From a bacterium (lineage in GTDB: Bacteria; UBP6; UBA1177): 37,078 nt of DNA. The notes under the pieces are model-generated. The model was not told where the DNA came from and made no database searches. It saw nothing but the letters and a program-made list of their open reading frames with translations. The position numbers and the translations under genes were made by a program. Below, piece by piece: positions 8,937 through 16,626 of the stretch. The stretch covers positions 1 through 37,078 of the forward strand of contig JAFQZM010000011.1 in assembly GCA_017405875.1 (NCBI GenBank), written 5' to 3'. Within the stretch, counting starts at the first letter, position 1, and each line of letters begins with the position of its first letter.

Positions 8937-9413
8937 TTATTCAGCAGCCTGAACCGGAGCTTCCTCGCTGTCTTCAGAAACTACGAAAAGTTTGAAAACG
9001 CCGCGGACTTCTCTGAAAAGTTTGACTTCGACTTCGTAAACACCGCTTTTTTTGATGTTCGAGTCAATGATGAGGTCTCTGTGGTCGATCTCAAATCCTT
9101 TTTCTTTGAGTGCGTCGCCGATCTCTCTGCTTGTTACGCTGCCGAAAAGTTTTCCTTCGTCGCCGACTTTCTTGCTGATTTTGATTTCGCATGCAGCAAG
9201 TCTGGAAGCGAGGTCGTTGGCTTTTGCAAGCTCGGAATTAATCTTCTTTTCGATCATTCTTTTGTTGAACTCAAGCTGTTTTACGCTTTTTTCGTTTGCA
9301 ACGAGAGCGAATCCCTGCGGAATGAGGTAGTTGCGTGCGTAGCCGTCTTTTACTTTTACGACTTCACCGGCTTTGCCGAGTTTTTCAACATCTTTTGCAA
9401 GTATAACGTTCAT
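8937..9413 (-). CDS. rplI: Large ribosomal subunit protein bL9
   Basis: The 158-residue protein starts M-N-V-I-L-A-K-D-V-E-K-L-G-K-A-G and continues V-K-D-G-Y-A-R-N-Y-L-I-P-Q-G-F-A, the characteristic N-terminal rRNA-binding domain of bL9. A connecting helix at about 40-75 and the C-terminal domain (L-F-G-S-V-T-S-R-E-I) follow. The last 12 residues are an acidic tail (S-E-D-S-E-E-A-P-V-Q-A-A-E) slightly longer than usual. AGGAGG precedes the ATG. The gene lies 9 bases downstream of rpsR within the conserved rpsF-rpsR-rplI-dnaB cluster. Confidence 0.97.
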   Translation of the reverse strand: MNVILAKDVEKLGKAGEVVKVKDGYARNYLIPQGFALVANEKSVKQLEFNKRMIEKKINSELAKANDLASRLAACEIKISKKVGDEGKLFGSVTSREIGDALKEKGFEIDHRDLIIDSNIKKSGVYEVEVKLFREVRGVFKLFVVSEDSEEAPVQAAE

Positions 9414-9422
9414 TTTGTCCTC

Positions 9423-9647
9423 CTATCTTCCGGTTACGGTGTAGGGAAGCAGCGCGATCGATCTTGCTCTTTTGATTTCTCTTGAAAGCTCTCTCTGATG
9501 TTTTGCGCATACGCCGCTGATCCTTCTCGGGATGATTTTGCCTCTCTCGGTGATGTAGTTGAGAAGAAGATCTACATTTTTATAATCCGGTTCCACTTCG
9601 GTGTGAAGGCAGAAACGGCAGACTTTTCTTTTTTTGTATGAAGCCAT
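9423..9647 (-). CDS. rpsR: Small ribosomal subunit protein bS18
   Basis: The 74-residue protein contains the bS18 core [16 protein letters not shown]. It carries C-R-F-C near the N terminus and C-A-K-H in the middle, so it is probably the zinc-ribbon (C+) form of S18. It binds next to bS6 on the platform of the 30S subunit. It lies 15 bases downstream of rpsF, leaving no room for the ssb gene that often stands there. Confidence 0.97.
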   Translation of the reverse strand: MASYKKRKVCRFCLHTEVEPDYKNVDLLLNYITERGKIIPRRISGVCAKHQRELSREIKRARSIALLPYTVTGR

Positions 9648-9662
9648 GATTTTCTCCTTAAA

Positions 9663-10148
9663 TTAAAGTGTTACGTCTTCTTCTTCCTCACCGGCGCTAC
9701 TCAGTGATTTCTGAAGCTCTTCATTGTATTTTCTTGCATCTTCGAAACCGTTTCTTCCGTCTTCATAAGCCTGATCCGGAGAAGATTTCTTTTCCTGTTT
9801 TTCGAAAAGGGATGCAATTCCCTTTGCCGATTCGAGCATTTCATCGAGATTTTCGACTTTGTCGACTCTTACCGACATGAACTTGAGAACGACTTCCCAG
9901 ATGTTGAAGTTTCTTTCAACTTCTTCAACCATTTTGCCGTTTCCGATGATGTCGAAAAGCAGATAGTGACCTTTAAGGTTCTTTTTGATTTCATAAGCAA
10001 GCTTTCTTTCGCCCCACGAACGAAGAGAAACGATTTTGCCTCCGAAATCGTTGACGATAGCGTCTACACGCTCAGCGAATTGCCTGATTGCTTCCGGGCC
10101 GCCTTCCGGCTTAAGGATAGCAGTAAGCTCGTAGTGTTTTCTTTCCAT
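9663..10148 (-). CDS. rpsF: Small ribosomal subunit protein bS6 with long C-terminal extension
   Basis: Residues 1-100 show the bS6 fold signature: H-Y-E-L-T-A-I-L-K-P-E-G-G at the start, then W-G-E-R-K-L-A-Y-E-I-K-K and G-H-Y-L-L-F-D. At 161 residues it is longer than the usual 95-135. The extra 55-60 residues are charged and end in an acidic run, E-E-E-E-D-V-T-L. AGGAGG lies 7 bases before the ATG. It is the first gene of the ribosomal protein cluster, with a promoter and a possible hairpin in the leader. In the ribosome it pairs with bS18, encoded next. Confidence 0.95.
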   Translation of the reverse strand: MERKHYELTAILKPEGGPEAIRQFAERVDAIVNDFGGKIVSLRSWGERKLAYEIKKNLKGHYLLFDIIGNGKMVEEVERNFNIWEVVLKFMSVRVDKVENLDEMLESAKGIASLFEKQEKKSSPDQAYEDGRNGFEDARKYNEELQKSLSSAGEEEEDVTL

Positions 10149-10180
10149 AATTCCTCCTTACGGGTATAAAGTCCAAAACA

Positions 10181-10207
10181 TTGAACAAGGAGATTTCCAC
10201 TGTTCAA
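10181..10207 (-). promoter_or_regulatory. Hairpin in the rpsF leader, possible autoregulatory element
   Basis: A perfect 7-bp inverted repeat (TTGAACA and TGTTCAA, arms at 10181-10187 and 10201-10207) encloses 13 bases, with a possible inner GGA/TCC pairing. It lies between the predicted promoter and the rpsF ribosome binding site, so it would form in the leader RNA. Many bacteria control this operon by binding of S6:S18 to the leader. I could not match the known CCG-bulge structure here with confidence. Confidence 0.3.
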
Positions 10208-10225
10208 AAAACAATTAGCGCAGGG

Positions 10226-10253
10226 AATATAGTCAGAAAAGTTCAAAAAGCAA
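10226..10253 (-). promoter_or_regulatory. Predicted promoter of the rpsF-rpsR-rplI-dnaB operon
   Basis: On the minus strand TTGCTT (10248-10253), 16 bases and TATATT (10226-10231) form a good sigma-70-type promoter about 80 bases upstream of rpsF. A divergent promoter for the lipoprotein at 10346 starts less than 40 bases away. Confidence 0.45.
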
Positions 10254-10288
10254 GATTTTTGTTCGCTTGCCGGTTCATGCGGCAATAT

Positions 10289-10316
10289 TTGCGGAAAAAA
10301 TCGATTTCGCTATAAT
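10289..10316 (+). promoter_or_regulatory. Predicted promoter for the lipoprotein-add-sigma factor genes
   Basis: TTGCGG (10289-10294), 16 bases and a perfect TATAAT (10311-10316) lie 30 bases upstream of the lipoprotein ATG at 10346. The -10 element is strong and the -35 element moderate. Confidence 0.5.
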
Positions 10317-10345
10317 ACTTGGATTTTGTTTTTTCGGAGGCGGAT

Positions 10346-11020
10346 ATGAAAAAGGTTTTTTTGATTTTTTCGGCGTTGGTTTTCAGCGTATTTTTTACCG
10401 CATGTATTCAGAACAGCGATGAACAGTACGAAGTGGAAGACTTTCAGGTAGATAACGAATACATCGAATATCCGGATGCAGATGACGATACTGTTTCCGA
10501 CGATGATGCCGCAGGTGCGGTCTGGGATGTCAACTTTTCGTTCCTCGGAACTATAAACGACGGCAATGCAGAGACGATCAACTACGGCTCGGGCGTTCTG
10601 ACTTATATCAACCTTGAGGGCAATCCCGTAATGGTAAACAGCGCTTCCTGGGTCATCAAAAAGTCGCTGACTCTGAATTCCGGTCATCAGGTTCCGATCC
10701 TTCAGGTCTTTTTTGCAGACAGCACTGCACATGCGGACGATGACGGCAGAGTGGTTTACTTCGTGCTTCAGCTCGAAGGTTCGTCGGTTTCTTCAAAAAG
10801 CGAGACTTACTACATCAACAACGACAAGCTTTACAAAGCGAAAGTCAGACTCGACGAGGAAGGAAAAATCGAGGAAATCTGCTACATTCAGGAACCCGAT
10901 CCCACGAAGGGCAAAGTCAATATTTACACCAGCAACATCCGCATCGGGGAAGAACTCAGAGTCGACGGCTATGCGAATATGCTCGATATGGAGGTTAAAG
11001 AGTGCAAGGTCATGAACTGA
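10346..11020 (+). CDS. Lipoprotein of unknown function with acidic linker
   Basis: The 224-residue product starts with M-K-K-V-F and a hydrophobic signal ending F-F-T-A-C, a plausible lipobox. GGAGG lies 6 bases before this ATG; an upstream in-frame ATG at 10319 overlaps the promoter region and is not preferred. An acidic stretch follows (P-D-A-D-D-D-T-V-S-D-D-D). The mature part, from about residue 50, looks beta-rich with a central hydrophobic strand pattern. I recognise no domain. Its last 19 bases overlap the start of the adenosine deaminase gene, and the ribosome binding site of that gene lies inside this one, so the two are probably co-translated. Confidence 0.8.
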   Translation: MKKVFLIFSALVFSVFFTACIQNSDEQYEVEDFQVDNEYIEYPDADDDTVSDDDAAGAVWDVNFSFLGTINDGNAETINYGSGVLTYINLEGNPVMVNSASWVIKKSLTLNSGHQVPILQVFFADSTAHADDDGRVVYFVLQLEGSSVSSKSETYYINNDKLYKAKVRLDEEGKIEEICYIQEPDPTKGKVNIYTSNIRIGEELRVDGYANMLDMEVKECKVMN

Positions 11021-12138
11021 AAAAAGTCGATGATGCCGTTTCCGATGTCGCCCACGGTCTCACACTGACACGCGAGTTTTTTGAAAAGCTTCCGAAAACC
11101 GATCTTCACGTCCATCTCGACGGTTCTCTGCGTCTTGAAACGATCTGGGATCTGGCAAAAAAAGATCATATCGACCTCGGTGCAGACTCGATTGAAGAAT
11201 TGCGGGAACTTATTTCTCCCGGAAAAACGCACGCATCTTTAAACGATTATCTGAAAGGTTTTGAAATAACTCTCAAAGTTCTGCAGACAAGGGAAAACCT
11301 TTACCGCGCGGCTTACGAACTTGCCGAAGACTGCGCAAAAGAGAATGTCGGATACTTCGAAGTCCGCTATTCACCGATACTTCACACTCAGAAAGGGCTT
11401 TCTCTGCCGGTCATTCTTGAAGCTGTCATCGACGGTCTCAAGGCCGGTCAGCGCGATTTCGGCGTTATGAGCGGCGTAATCGTCTGCGGTATGCGCAACA
11501 TTTCACCCGAAGTCAGCCTCAGAATGGCTGAACTTGCAGTTGCCTTCAAACACCGCGGCGTCGTAGGTTTCGACCTTGCCGGTGCCGAAAACAACTATCC
11601 TGCACGTGACCACTTGGGAGCGTTTTCGCTGATTCTTTCAAACAACGTCAACGTTACGATCCATGCGGGCGAGGCATACGGTCCCGACAGCATCCATCAG
11701 GCGCTTCACTACTGCGGCGCTCATAGAATAGGCCACGGTGTCAGACTCCGCGAAGACGGCGATCTTCTGAACTATGTCAACGACCACAGAATCCCGCTTG
11801 AGCTCTGCCCTTCGAGCAACGTTCAGACGGGTGCCGTTAAAAACATAACCGAACATCCGCTCAAATTTTACCTTGATTTAAGCCTCAGAGTCACGCTGAA
11901 TACCGACAACAGGCTTATTACGAATACGACGATGACCGACGAATACTGGCAGGCATACAAAACTTTCGATCTTTCGCCGCAGAACATACTCGATCTCATC
12001 ATCAACGGCGTAAAAAGTTCGTTCATGCCGTACGAGTTGAAAAAGGCTTATCTGCGCGACGTGAAACGCAAGGCGATCAAGCTCTTCCTGCGTGAAGCGA
12101 ATATAAATCTCAACATCAAACCCGTTACAGGAAAATGA
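11002..12138 (+). CDS. add: Adenosine deaminase
   Basis: The 378-residue protein is an adenosine/AMP deaminase family amidohydrolase. The zinc-binding H-V-H-L-D-G-S motif stands at 36-42. Later come H-A-G-E (catalytic Glu), G-H-G-V-R-L and the N-T-D-N segment that carries the metal-binding Asp. The L-N-T-D-N-R-L form is what I recall for bacterial adenosine deaminases rather than adenine deaminases. It converts adenosine to inosine in purine salvage and should be cytoplasmic. The start is a GTG at 11002: no ATG exists in the N-terminal region, and GGAGG lies 7 bases upstream within the preceding lipoprotein gene. The stop overlaps the start of the sigma factor gene (ATGA). Confidence 0.85.
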   Translation: MQGHELKKVDDAVSDVAHGLTLTREFFEKLPKTDLHVHLDGSLRLETIWDLAKKDHIDLGADSIEELRELISPGKTHASLNDYLKGFEITLKVLQTRENLYRAAYELAEDCAKENVGYFEVRYSPILHTQKGLSLPVILEAVIDGLKAGQRDFGVMSGVIVCGMRNISPEVSLRMAELAVAFKHRGVVGFDLAGAENNYPARDHLGAFSLILSNNVNVTIHAGEAYGPDSIHQALHYCGAHRIGHGVRLREDGDLLNYVNDHRIPLELCPSSNVQTGAVKNITEHPLKFYLDLSLRVTLNTDNRLITNTTMTDEYWQAYKTFDLSPQNILDLIINGVKSSFMPYELKKAYLRDVKRKAIKLFLREANINLNIKPVTGK

Positions 12139-12692
12139 ATCCGTCTGATGAAAAAACGCTTGTCAGGCGCGCCGTTGCAGGTGATGTCAGGGCTTTCAAC
12201 GAGCTTTTGAAGGAAACCGGCGGCAAACTTTTTTCATTTGCCATGTCAATTTGCGCCGGAAACCGCGATACTGCTGAGGAAATCTATCAGGAAGCGCTGA
12301 CGAAAGCGTTCGTAAGCATCGGAAAATTCAAAGGGGAATCCTCTTTTTCGACCTGGATCTGGACGATAACCAAAAACAGCTACATCGATTTTATGTCCGA
12401 GAGCAGAAAGTTCGCCGCTCTGGATAGTATCGAAAGTTTCGAGCCTTCTTCAGATATTCCGGCGGAACTCGAACTCATCAGGGAAGACCGCGCAAAAATG
12501 CTGCGCAGGCTGATTTCGGAACTTCCTGTTTCCTACAGCGAAGTGATAACTCTCATCGATCTGCAGGAGATGGATCACTCCGAAGCGGCTGAACTTCTGG
12601 GAATCGACAAAAACCTTCTCAAAGTGCGTCTTCACAGAGCGAGAAACGCTCTCGAAAAAGTGATTCTGGCAAACATTGAATTTTTTAAATAA
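12135..12692 (+). CDS. ECF-type RNA polymerase sigma factor
   Basis: The 185-residue product has the two-domain layout of an extracytoplasmic function sigma factor. Sigma region 2 covers about residues 20-90 (D-T-A-E-E-I-Y-Q-E-A-L-T-K-A-F, then F-S-T-W-I-W-T-I-T-K-N). Sigma region 4 covers about 125-180 (L-P-V-S-Y-S-E-V-I-T-L, then H-S-E-A-A-E-L-L-G-I-D and V-R-L-H-R-A-R). It directs RNA polymerase to a specific promoter set. Its ATG overlaps the add stop by four bases, so it depends on the same transcript. No anti-sigma factor gene lies beside it, which leaves its control and regulon open. Confidence 0.9.
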   Translation: MNPSDEKTLVRRAVAGDVRAFNELLKETGGKLFSFAMSICAGNRDTAEEIYQEALTKAFVSIGKFKGESSFSTWIWTITKNSYIDFMSESRKFAALDSIESFEPSSDIPAELELIREDRAKMLRRLISELPVSYSEVITLIDLQEMDHSEAAELLGIDKNLLKVRLHRARNALEKVILANIEFFK

Positions 12693-12696
12693 TAAT

Positions 12697-12725
12697 TTGT
12701 AATTTTCATGTTTTTGGTGTTTAAT
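12697..12725 (+). promoter_or_regulatory. Predicted promoter for the GAF-domain gene
   Basis: TTGTAA (12697-12702), 17 bases and TTTAAT (12720-12725) lie 41 bases upstream of the GAF gene ATG. A strong AAGGAG ribosome binding site follows at about 12755. The spacing of all three elements is good. Confidence 0.45.
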
Positions 12726-12766
12726 GCTCTGTTTTTTTTGTAGGAGTCATTCTTAAGGAGAACATT

Positions 12767-13579
12767 ATGGCTAAATTCGAAGTCTTTATTCCAATGGCTG
12801 GAAGCTCAAAAGGTGTTGTTATTACTACGGAAAGTGCTGATTACATGGAGGCGCTCAAAGAGGCGCTCACGAGTAAAGGTCTCGCAGACTGCATGAAACA
12901 CATTCTTTGCGATGTCAAAGAAAACGGTCTTATCGTTGTCACCGATACCGATTCCAGAAGAAAATTTTATCTCAGGGAAGTCGATCCGGCGAATACCACC
13001 GACATCAGAGAGCTTGTTGAAGAGAAAAAATCAGGATGGGTTGCAGACAAGATCACTCCGAAAGATGAACTTCTTGCTGATCTTTTCACCGAAGTCATGG
13101 ATGGTTGGGGAATGCCGCAGCAGAAGGGAATCGATTTCTTCCTTGATCTGGCGCTCAAATATATACCGTGCGAAAGCGGTTCGTTTGCAAGATCAGACCT
13201 CAGCACGACCGATATGGAATTCGTTTCATGCCGCGGTCCGAAAGCTGAATCTGTTCTCGGAATCAAAGTCCGCGTAGGTCAGGGACTTGTCGGTTTTGCT
13301 GCAAAGCACAGCTGCTACATTGCTGTCGGTGACGTTCAGAAAGATCCGCGTTTCTTCAAGGATATAAGCCAGAAGATCGGTTATGAGACCAATTCGATAG
13401 TATGTGTTCCGGTAAAATCAATGGAAACAAACATCACTTTCGGTGTTCTCGAGCTTATAAACAAGAAGGGCAGCAGCCGTTTCGATGCTGACGATATGGA
13501 AGCTATGCGCTTTATCGGTGAAAAGATGGGCGAATACTTCCACATGATCTGGACTGGAACGAACAACACGTTTGAATAG
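12767..13579 (+). CDS. GAF-domain protein
   Basis: The 270-residue product has a C-terminal GAF domain at about residues 115-265. It shows the typical course from L-D-L-A-L-K-Y-I-P-C-E-S-G through V-G-Q-G-L-V-G-F-A-A, P-R-F-F-K-D-I and S-I-V-C-V-P-V to G-V-L-E-L-I-N-K. GAF domains bind small ligands or mediate sensing. The first ~80 residues form a separate compact domain that I cannot name. No output domain (kinase, cyclase or HTH) is attached, so it probably acts by protein contact or ligand binding. AAGGAG lies 8 bases before the ATG. It has its own promoter and stands between the sigma factor and pckA genes. Confidence 0.8.
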   Translation: MAKFEVFIPMAGSSKGVVITTESADYMEALKEALTSKGLADCMKHILCDVKENGLIVVTDTDSRRKFYLREVDPANTTDIRELVEEKKSGWVADKITPKDELLADLFTEVMDGWGMPQQKGIDFFLDLALKYIPCESGSFARSDLSTTDMEFVSCRGPKAESVLGIKVRVGQGLVGFAAKHSCYIAVGDVQKDPRFFKDISQKIGYETNSIVCVPVKSMETNITFGVLELINKKGSSRFDADDMEAMRFIGEKMGEYFHMIWTGTNNTFE

Positions 13580-13676
13580 TCCGCTTTGCCGATATTTGAG
13601 GCAGGGAATCCCGGTCTTTCAATGAAGAAAATTTCTGAAAACCAATATTTTGTCAATAATTTAAAGGAGTTATGAA

Positions 13677-15323
13677 ATGAATTTTAAAGCTGGTCTTAAA
13701 GAGCTTCTTGATGCTCACAAAAAAGTTTTAGTCAACCCCTCAAGGGAAATGCTTATCCACAAATCGGTAACGAAAGAGAAAGTTTTTGTTACGAAAAACG
13801 GTGCTCTTGCAGTCTGGACGCCGGCTGAATCGACCGGAAGAAGCCCGAAAGACACATTCATCGTAAAAAATTCGAAGACTGAAAAAACTGTCGACTGGAC
13901 TTCACCCAACAACCTTCCTGTAAGCCAGGAAACTTTCGACATGCTTTTTGAAGACGCAATCGCCGGACTTGCAAAGAAAGACATGCTTTTCGTAACCGAC
14001 AGAGTCATCGGCGCTGATGCAAGCTATGCTCTTCCGATCAGAACCATCACCGACAGAGCTTTCACTTCGCTTTTTGCAGACAATATGTTCAGAGCGGTTC
14101 CCGAAGGCATCGAAAAAAGCGTTCTCTGGGATAAAAAATTCACGCTTTTGGTTCTTCCCTACGACAAACTTGACGAGAAAAAATACAGAAACCGCATCAG
14201 AATGATAAACGAGAACAAATCGAGCGACATGGCTATCGTCATGGATTACGAAAATTCGATGGGTATCGTTTTCGGCTCGGCTTATCTCGGAAGCTGCAAA
14301 AAACTTATGTTCACAGTTATGAACTACTACCTGCCTGAATGCGGCATTCTTCCGCTTCACTGCAGCGCAAACGAAGGTGCTGACGGCAAAAGCGCGCTCA
14401 TGCTGGGACTCAGCGGCACGGGAAAAACGACACTTTCGGCTGACCCCGAAAGAAAACTTATTGGTGATGACGAGCACGGCTGGAACGATAACGGCATCGC
14501 GAACTTCGAAAACGGCTGCTATGCGAAACTCATAAACCTCAAGAAAGAGAAAGAGCCCGAAATCTACAACGCTGTTTTCCACGAAGCTGACTACATGGAA
14601 CACGGCGCAATGATCGAAAACTGCATGATTTATCCTGACGGAACGATCGATTTCGACGACGAAAGATACACGGCAAACTCGCGTGCAAGCTATCCGCTCA
14701 GATTCCTCTCCAACATCAAGGAATCTTCTGTCAGCGGCCACCCGACAACGATCATTTTCCTCACTGCTGATGCAAACGGCGTTCTTCCGCCTGTTGCAAA
14801 ACTCACGAGAGAGCAGGCTATGCTCTGGTTCCTTATGGGCTACACGAGCAAACTTGCAGGAACGGAAACGGGAATCGTTGAGCCGGTAAGCACTTTCTCA
14901 AGATTCTTCGGTGCGCCTTTCATGCCGAGAAACCCGAATGATTACAGCGAACTTCTCGGTAAAAAAATGGACCGCCACGGCGTAAACGTATATCTTGTAA
15001 ACACCGGCTGGAGCGGCGGCGCTTACGGAACCGGCAAAAGAATGGATATCAACATTACGAGAGCTATCGTTTCAGCTGCAATCGGCGGCGAACTTGAAAA
15101 ATCGGAATACACCGAAGACAAACTTTTCCACGTCATGATCCCGAAGAGCTGCCCCGGCGTAGAAAGCTCGATCCTTGATCCCATCAACACATGGAGCGAC
15201 AAAGAGGCTTTCAAAGCAAGAGCAGAAAAACTTGCGGCTGAGTTTGCAAAACAGTTCGACAAGGCTTACGGCAGCAATGCCAGCATTTCTGACGCGGTCA
15301 GAAAACAATGCCCCGGGAAATAA
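13677..15323 (+). CDS. pckA: Phosphoenolpyruvate carboxykinase (ATP)
   Basis: The 548-residue protein has the length and motifs of ATP-dependent PEP carboxykinase. These are the G-R-S-P-K-D substrate region near residue 54, the kinase-1a P-loop G-L-S-G-T-G-K-T-T-L-S at 244-254 and G-D-D-E-H-G-W at 263-269. The C-terminal half has N-T-G-W-S-G-G-A-Y-G-T-G-K-R. The enzyme interconverts oxaloacetate plus ATP and PEP, CO2 and ADP. It serves gluconeogenesis, or in some anaerobes CO2 fixation toward C4 acids. AAAGGAG lies close before the ATG. The stop codon overlaps the following ABC ATPase gene. Confidence 0.96.
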   Translation: MNFKAGLKELLDAHKKVLVNPSREMLIHKSVTKEKVFVTKNGALAVWTPAESTGRSPKDTFIVKNSKTEKTVDWTSPNNLPVSQETFDMLFEDAIAGLAKKDMLFVTDRVIGADASYALPIRTITDRAFTSLFADNMFRAVPEGIEKSVLWDKKFTLLVLPYDKLDEKKYRNRIRMINENKSSDMAIVMDYENSMGIVFGSAYLGSCKKLMFTVMNYYLPECGILPLHCSANEGADGKSALMLGLSGTGKTTLSADPERKLIGDDEHGWNDNGIANFENGCYAKLINLKKEKEPEIYNAVFHEADYMEHGAMIENCMIYPDGTIDFDDERYTANSRASYPLRFLSNIKESSVSGHPTTIIFLTADANGVLPPVAKLTREQAMLWFLMGYTSKLAGTETGIVEPVSTFSRFFGAPFMPRNPNDYSELLGKKMDRHGVNVYLVNTGWSGGAYGTGKRMDINITRAIVSAAIGGELEKSEYTEDKLFHVMIPKSCPGVESSILDPINTWSDKEAFKARAEKLAAEFAKQFDKAYGSNASISDAVRKQCPGK

Positions 15324-16060
15324 TGCTCAGAACCGAGAATCTTACCGCAGGTTACGGCGCGGGAACGATTCTCGAGGACATAACCTTCCAGATTGAAAAA
15401 GGGGAGCGTTTCATCGTTTTGGGCGAGTCAGGCTGCGGAAAATCGACTTTGATGAAGGCGATCGTCGGCCTGAACCCGCCCTTAAGCGGTCGTATTTTCT
15501 TCCACGAGGAAGAGATAATCCACCCGATGCCTGAAAATTCGGATTTCTATAAGAAAATCGGCATCTTATATCAGAATTCGGCGCTCCTCAATTCACTTAC
15601 TCTCGAAGAAAACATCATGCTTCCGATAACGATGCACTATCCTGATTTTTCCAAAAAAACGGCGCGCGATATCGCCGATGAAAAGTTGGCGATGGTAAAT
15701 CTCTATAAACACCGCGAAAAATTTCCGCAGGAACTTTCGGGCGGTATGAAAAAAAGGGGAGCACTGGCTCGCGCTCTTGTTCTTGACCCGGACATTATCT
15801 TTTTCGATGAGCCTCAGGCAGGTCTTGACCCGGTCACGGCACGCGATCTCGATATGCTTTTCATCAAACTCAACGAGCAGCTTGGAACGACATATTTTAT
15901 CGTAACCCACGAACTTCTTTCGATAAAACGAACGGCTCAGAAAGTTTTAATGCTCGCCGACAAGCATGTTTTGTTCTCCGGTACATTTGACGGCGCGATG
16001 GCATCTGAGATTTTCAAAGTCCAGCGTTTTTTCAACGTTGACAAATACGGAAAGAATTAA
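15323..16060 (+). CDS. ABC transporter ATP-binding protein, MlaF/Ttg2A-like
   Basis: The product (245 residues from the ATG at 15323) is an ABC ATPase. Its Walker A is G-E-S-G-C-G-K-S-T, its signature L-S-G-G-M-K-K-R-G-A-L-A-R-A-L and its Walker B I-I-F-F-D-E-P-Q-A-G-L-D-P. The signature followed by K-K-R resembles MlaF of the lipid-asymmetry (Mla) system. I prefer the ATG at 15323, which overlaps the pckA stop (TAATG) and starts M-L-R-T-E-N-L; an ATG at 15308 would add five residues. No MlaE permease, MlaD substrate-binding protein or other partner is encoded nearby, so it is an orphan whose transporter must be elsewhere. Its 3' end meets the minus-strand gene at 16057 with a shared TTAA. 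Confidence 0.85.
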   Translation: MLRTENLTAGYGAGTILEDITFQIEKGERFIVLGESGCGKSTLMKAIVGLNPPLSGRIFFHEEEIIHPMPENSDFYKKIGILYQNSALLNSLTLEENIMLPITMHYPDFSKKTARDIADEKLAMVNLYKHREKFPQELSGGMKKRGALARALVLDPDIIFFDEPQAGLDPVTARDLDMLFIKLNEQLGTTYFIVTHELLSIKRTAQKVLMLADKHVLFSGTFDGAMASEIFKVQRFFNVDKYGKN

Positions 16061-16626
16061 CGTCTTACCGGCTTGATTTTGACTTTTCCGTCTTCGAAGT
16101 AGACATCAAATGAGAAGTTGTTTCCGAATTTCTGACGGACATCGCCGATTTTTTTCGTGAGCATCTCGGTTACGGCATCAAAACTGTAAGCCTTATTTGT
16201 GTATTTTTTGCTTAACTCGATGAATTTATTGGCAGTTTGGTCGATCATTGCGCTCATCGCGAATGCCTCGGCATCTCGCCTTTCGACAGAATCTGCAGCC
16301 GATTTCAGATCATTGAGGTCGCTGATTCCGAAGCCTCCGAAGAATTTCGTTCCCGGTTTTGCGCGTCCTTCTTCGATGTCGCGAACGCATCTTTCCCACT
16401 TCTGGCGGTAAGTCGTGAAGCGGTTTATAAGCTGCGTTGCAAGATTTTTTTCAATAAGATTCTGTGACTCGGCAGCTCCTTTCATGAGGAGATTTACCTC
16501 GCGCTTCATGTTTTCCAAAGCCTGAAGCGGAGCTTTTTTCTCCTGAGCGGTGAAATAGAGGTTGAAATCGTGGTCCAGTTTTTCTATTTTTGTGATGAGA
16601 GTCGAAACGAATTCGCCGATCTGCAT
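16057..16626 (-). CDS. Unknown helical cytoplasmic protein
   Basis: The 189-residue protein has no signal peptide or membrane segment and I recognise no family. It is largely helical and charged, with heptad-like stretches at about 1-75, a glycine-rich turn (K-F-F-G-G-F-G) near 95, more helix to about 160 and a basic beta-like end (D-V-Y-F-E-D-G-K-V-K-I-K-P-V-R-R). Its start overlaps the stop of the lipoprotein gene upstream, so the two are co-transcribed and likely coupled. The arrangement suggests a joint role with that lipoprotein, but nothing in the sequence defines it. Confidence 0.7.
   Translation of the reverse strand: MQIGEFVSTLITKIEKLDHDFNLYFTAQEKKAPLQALENMKREVNLLMKGAAESQNLIEKNLATQLINRFTTYRQKWERCVRDIEEGRAKPGTKFFGGFGISDLNDLKSAADSVERRDAEAFAMSAMIDQTANKFIELSKKYTNKAYSFDAVTEMLTKKIGDVRQKFGNNFSFDVYFEDGKVKIKPVRR

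Noticed and set aside
13580-13676. Possible terminator between the GAF gene and pckA
   Set aside because: Only 3-4 bp stems (for example TGCC/GGCA and GGG/CCC) without a following T-run are visible, which is too weak to call.
13902-14741. A 279-residue open frame on the minus strand
   Set aside because: It is antisense to pckA, whose family motifs are unambiguous.
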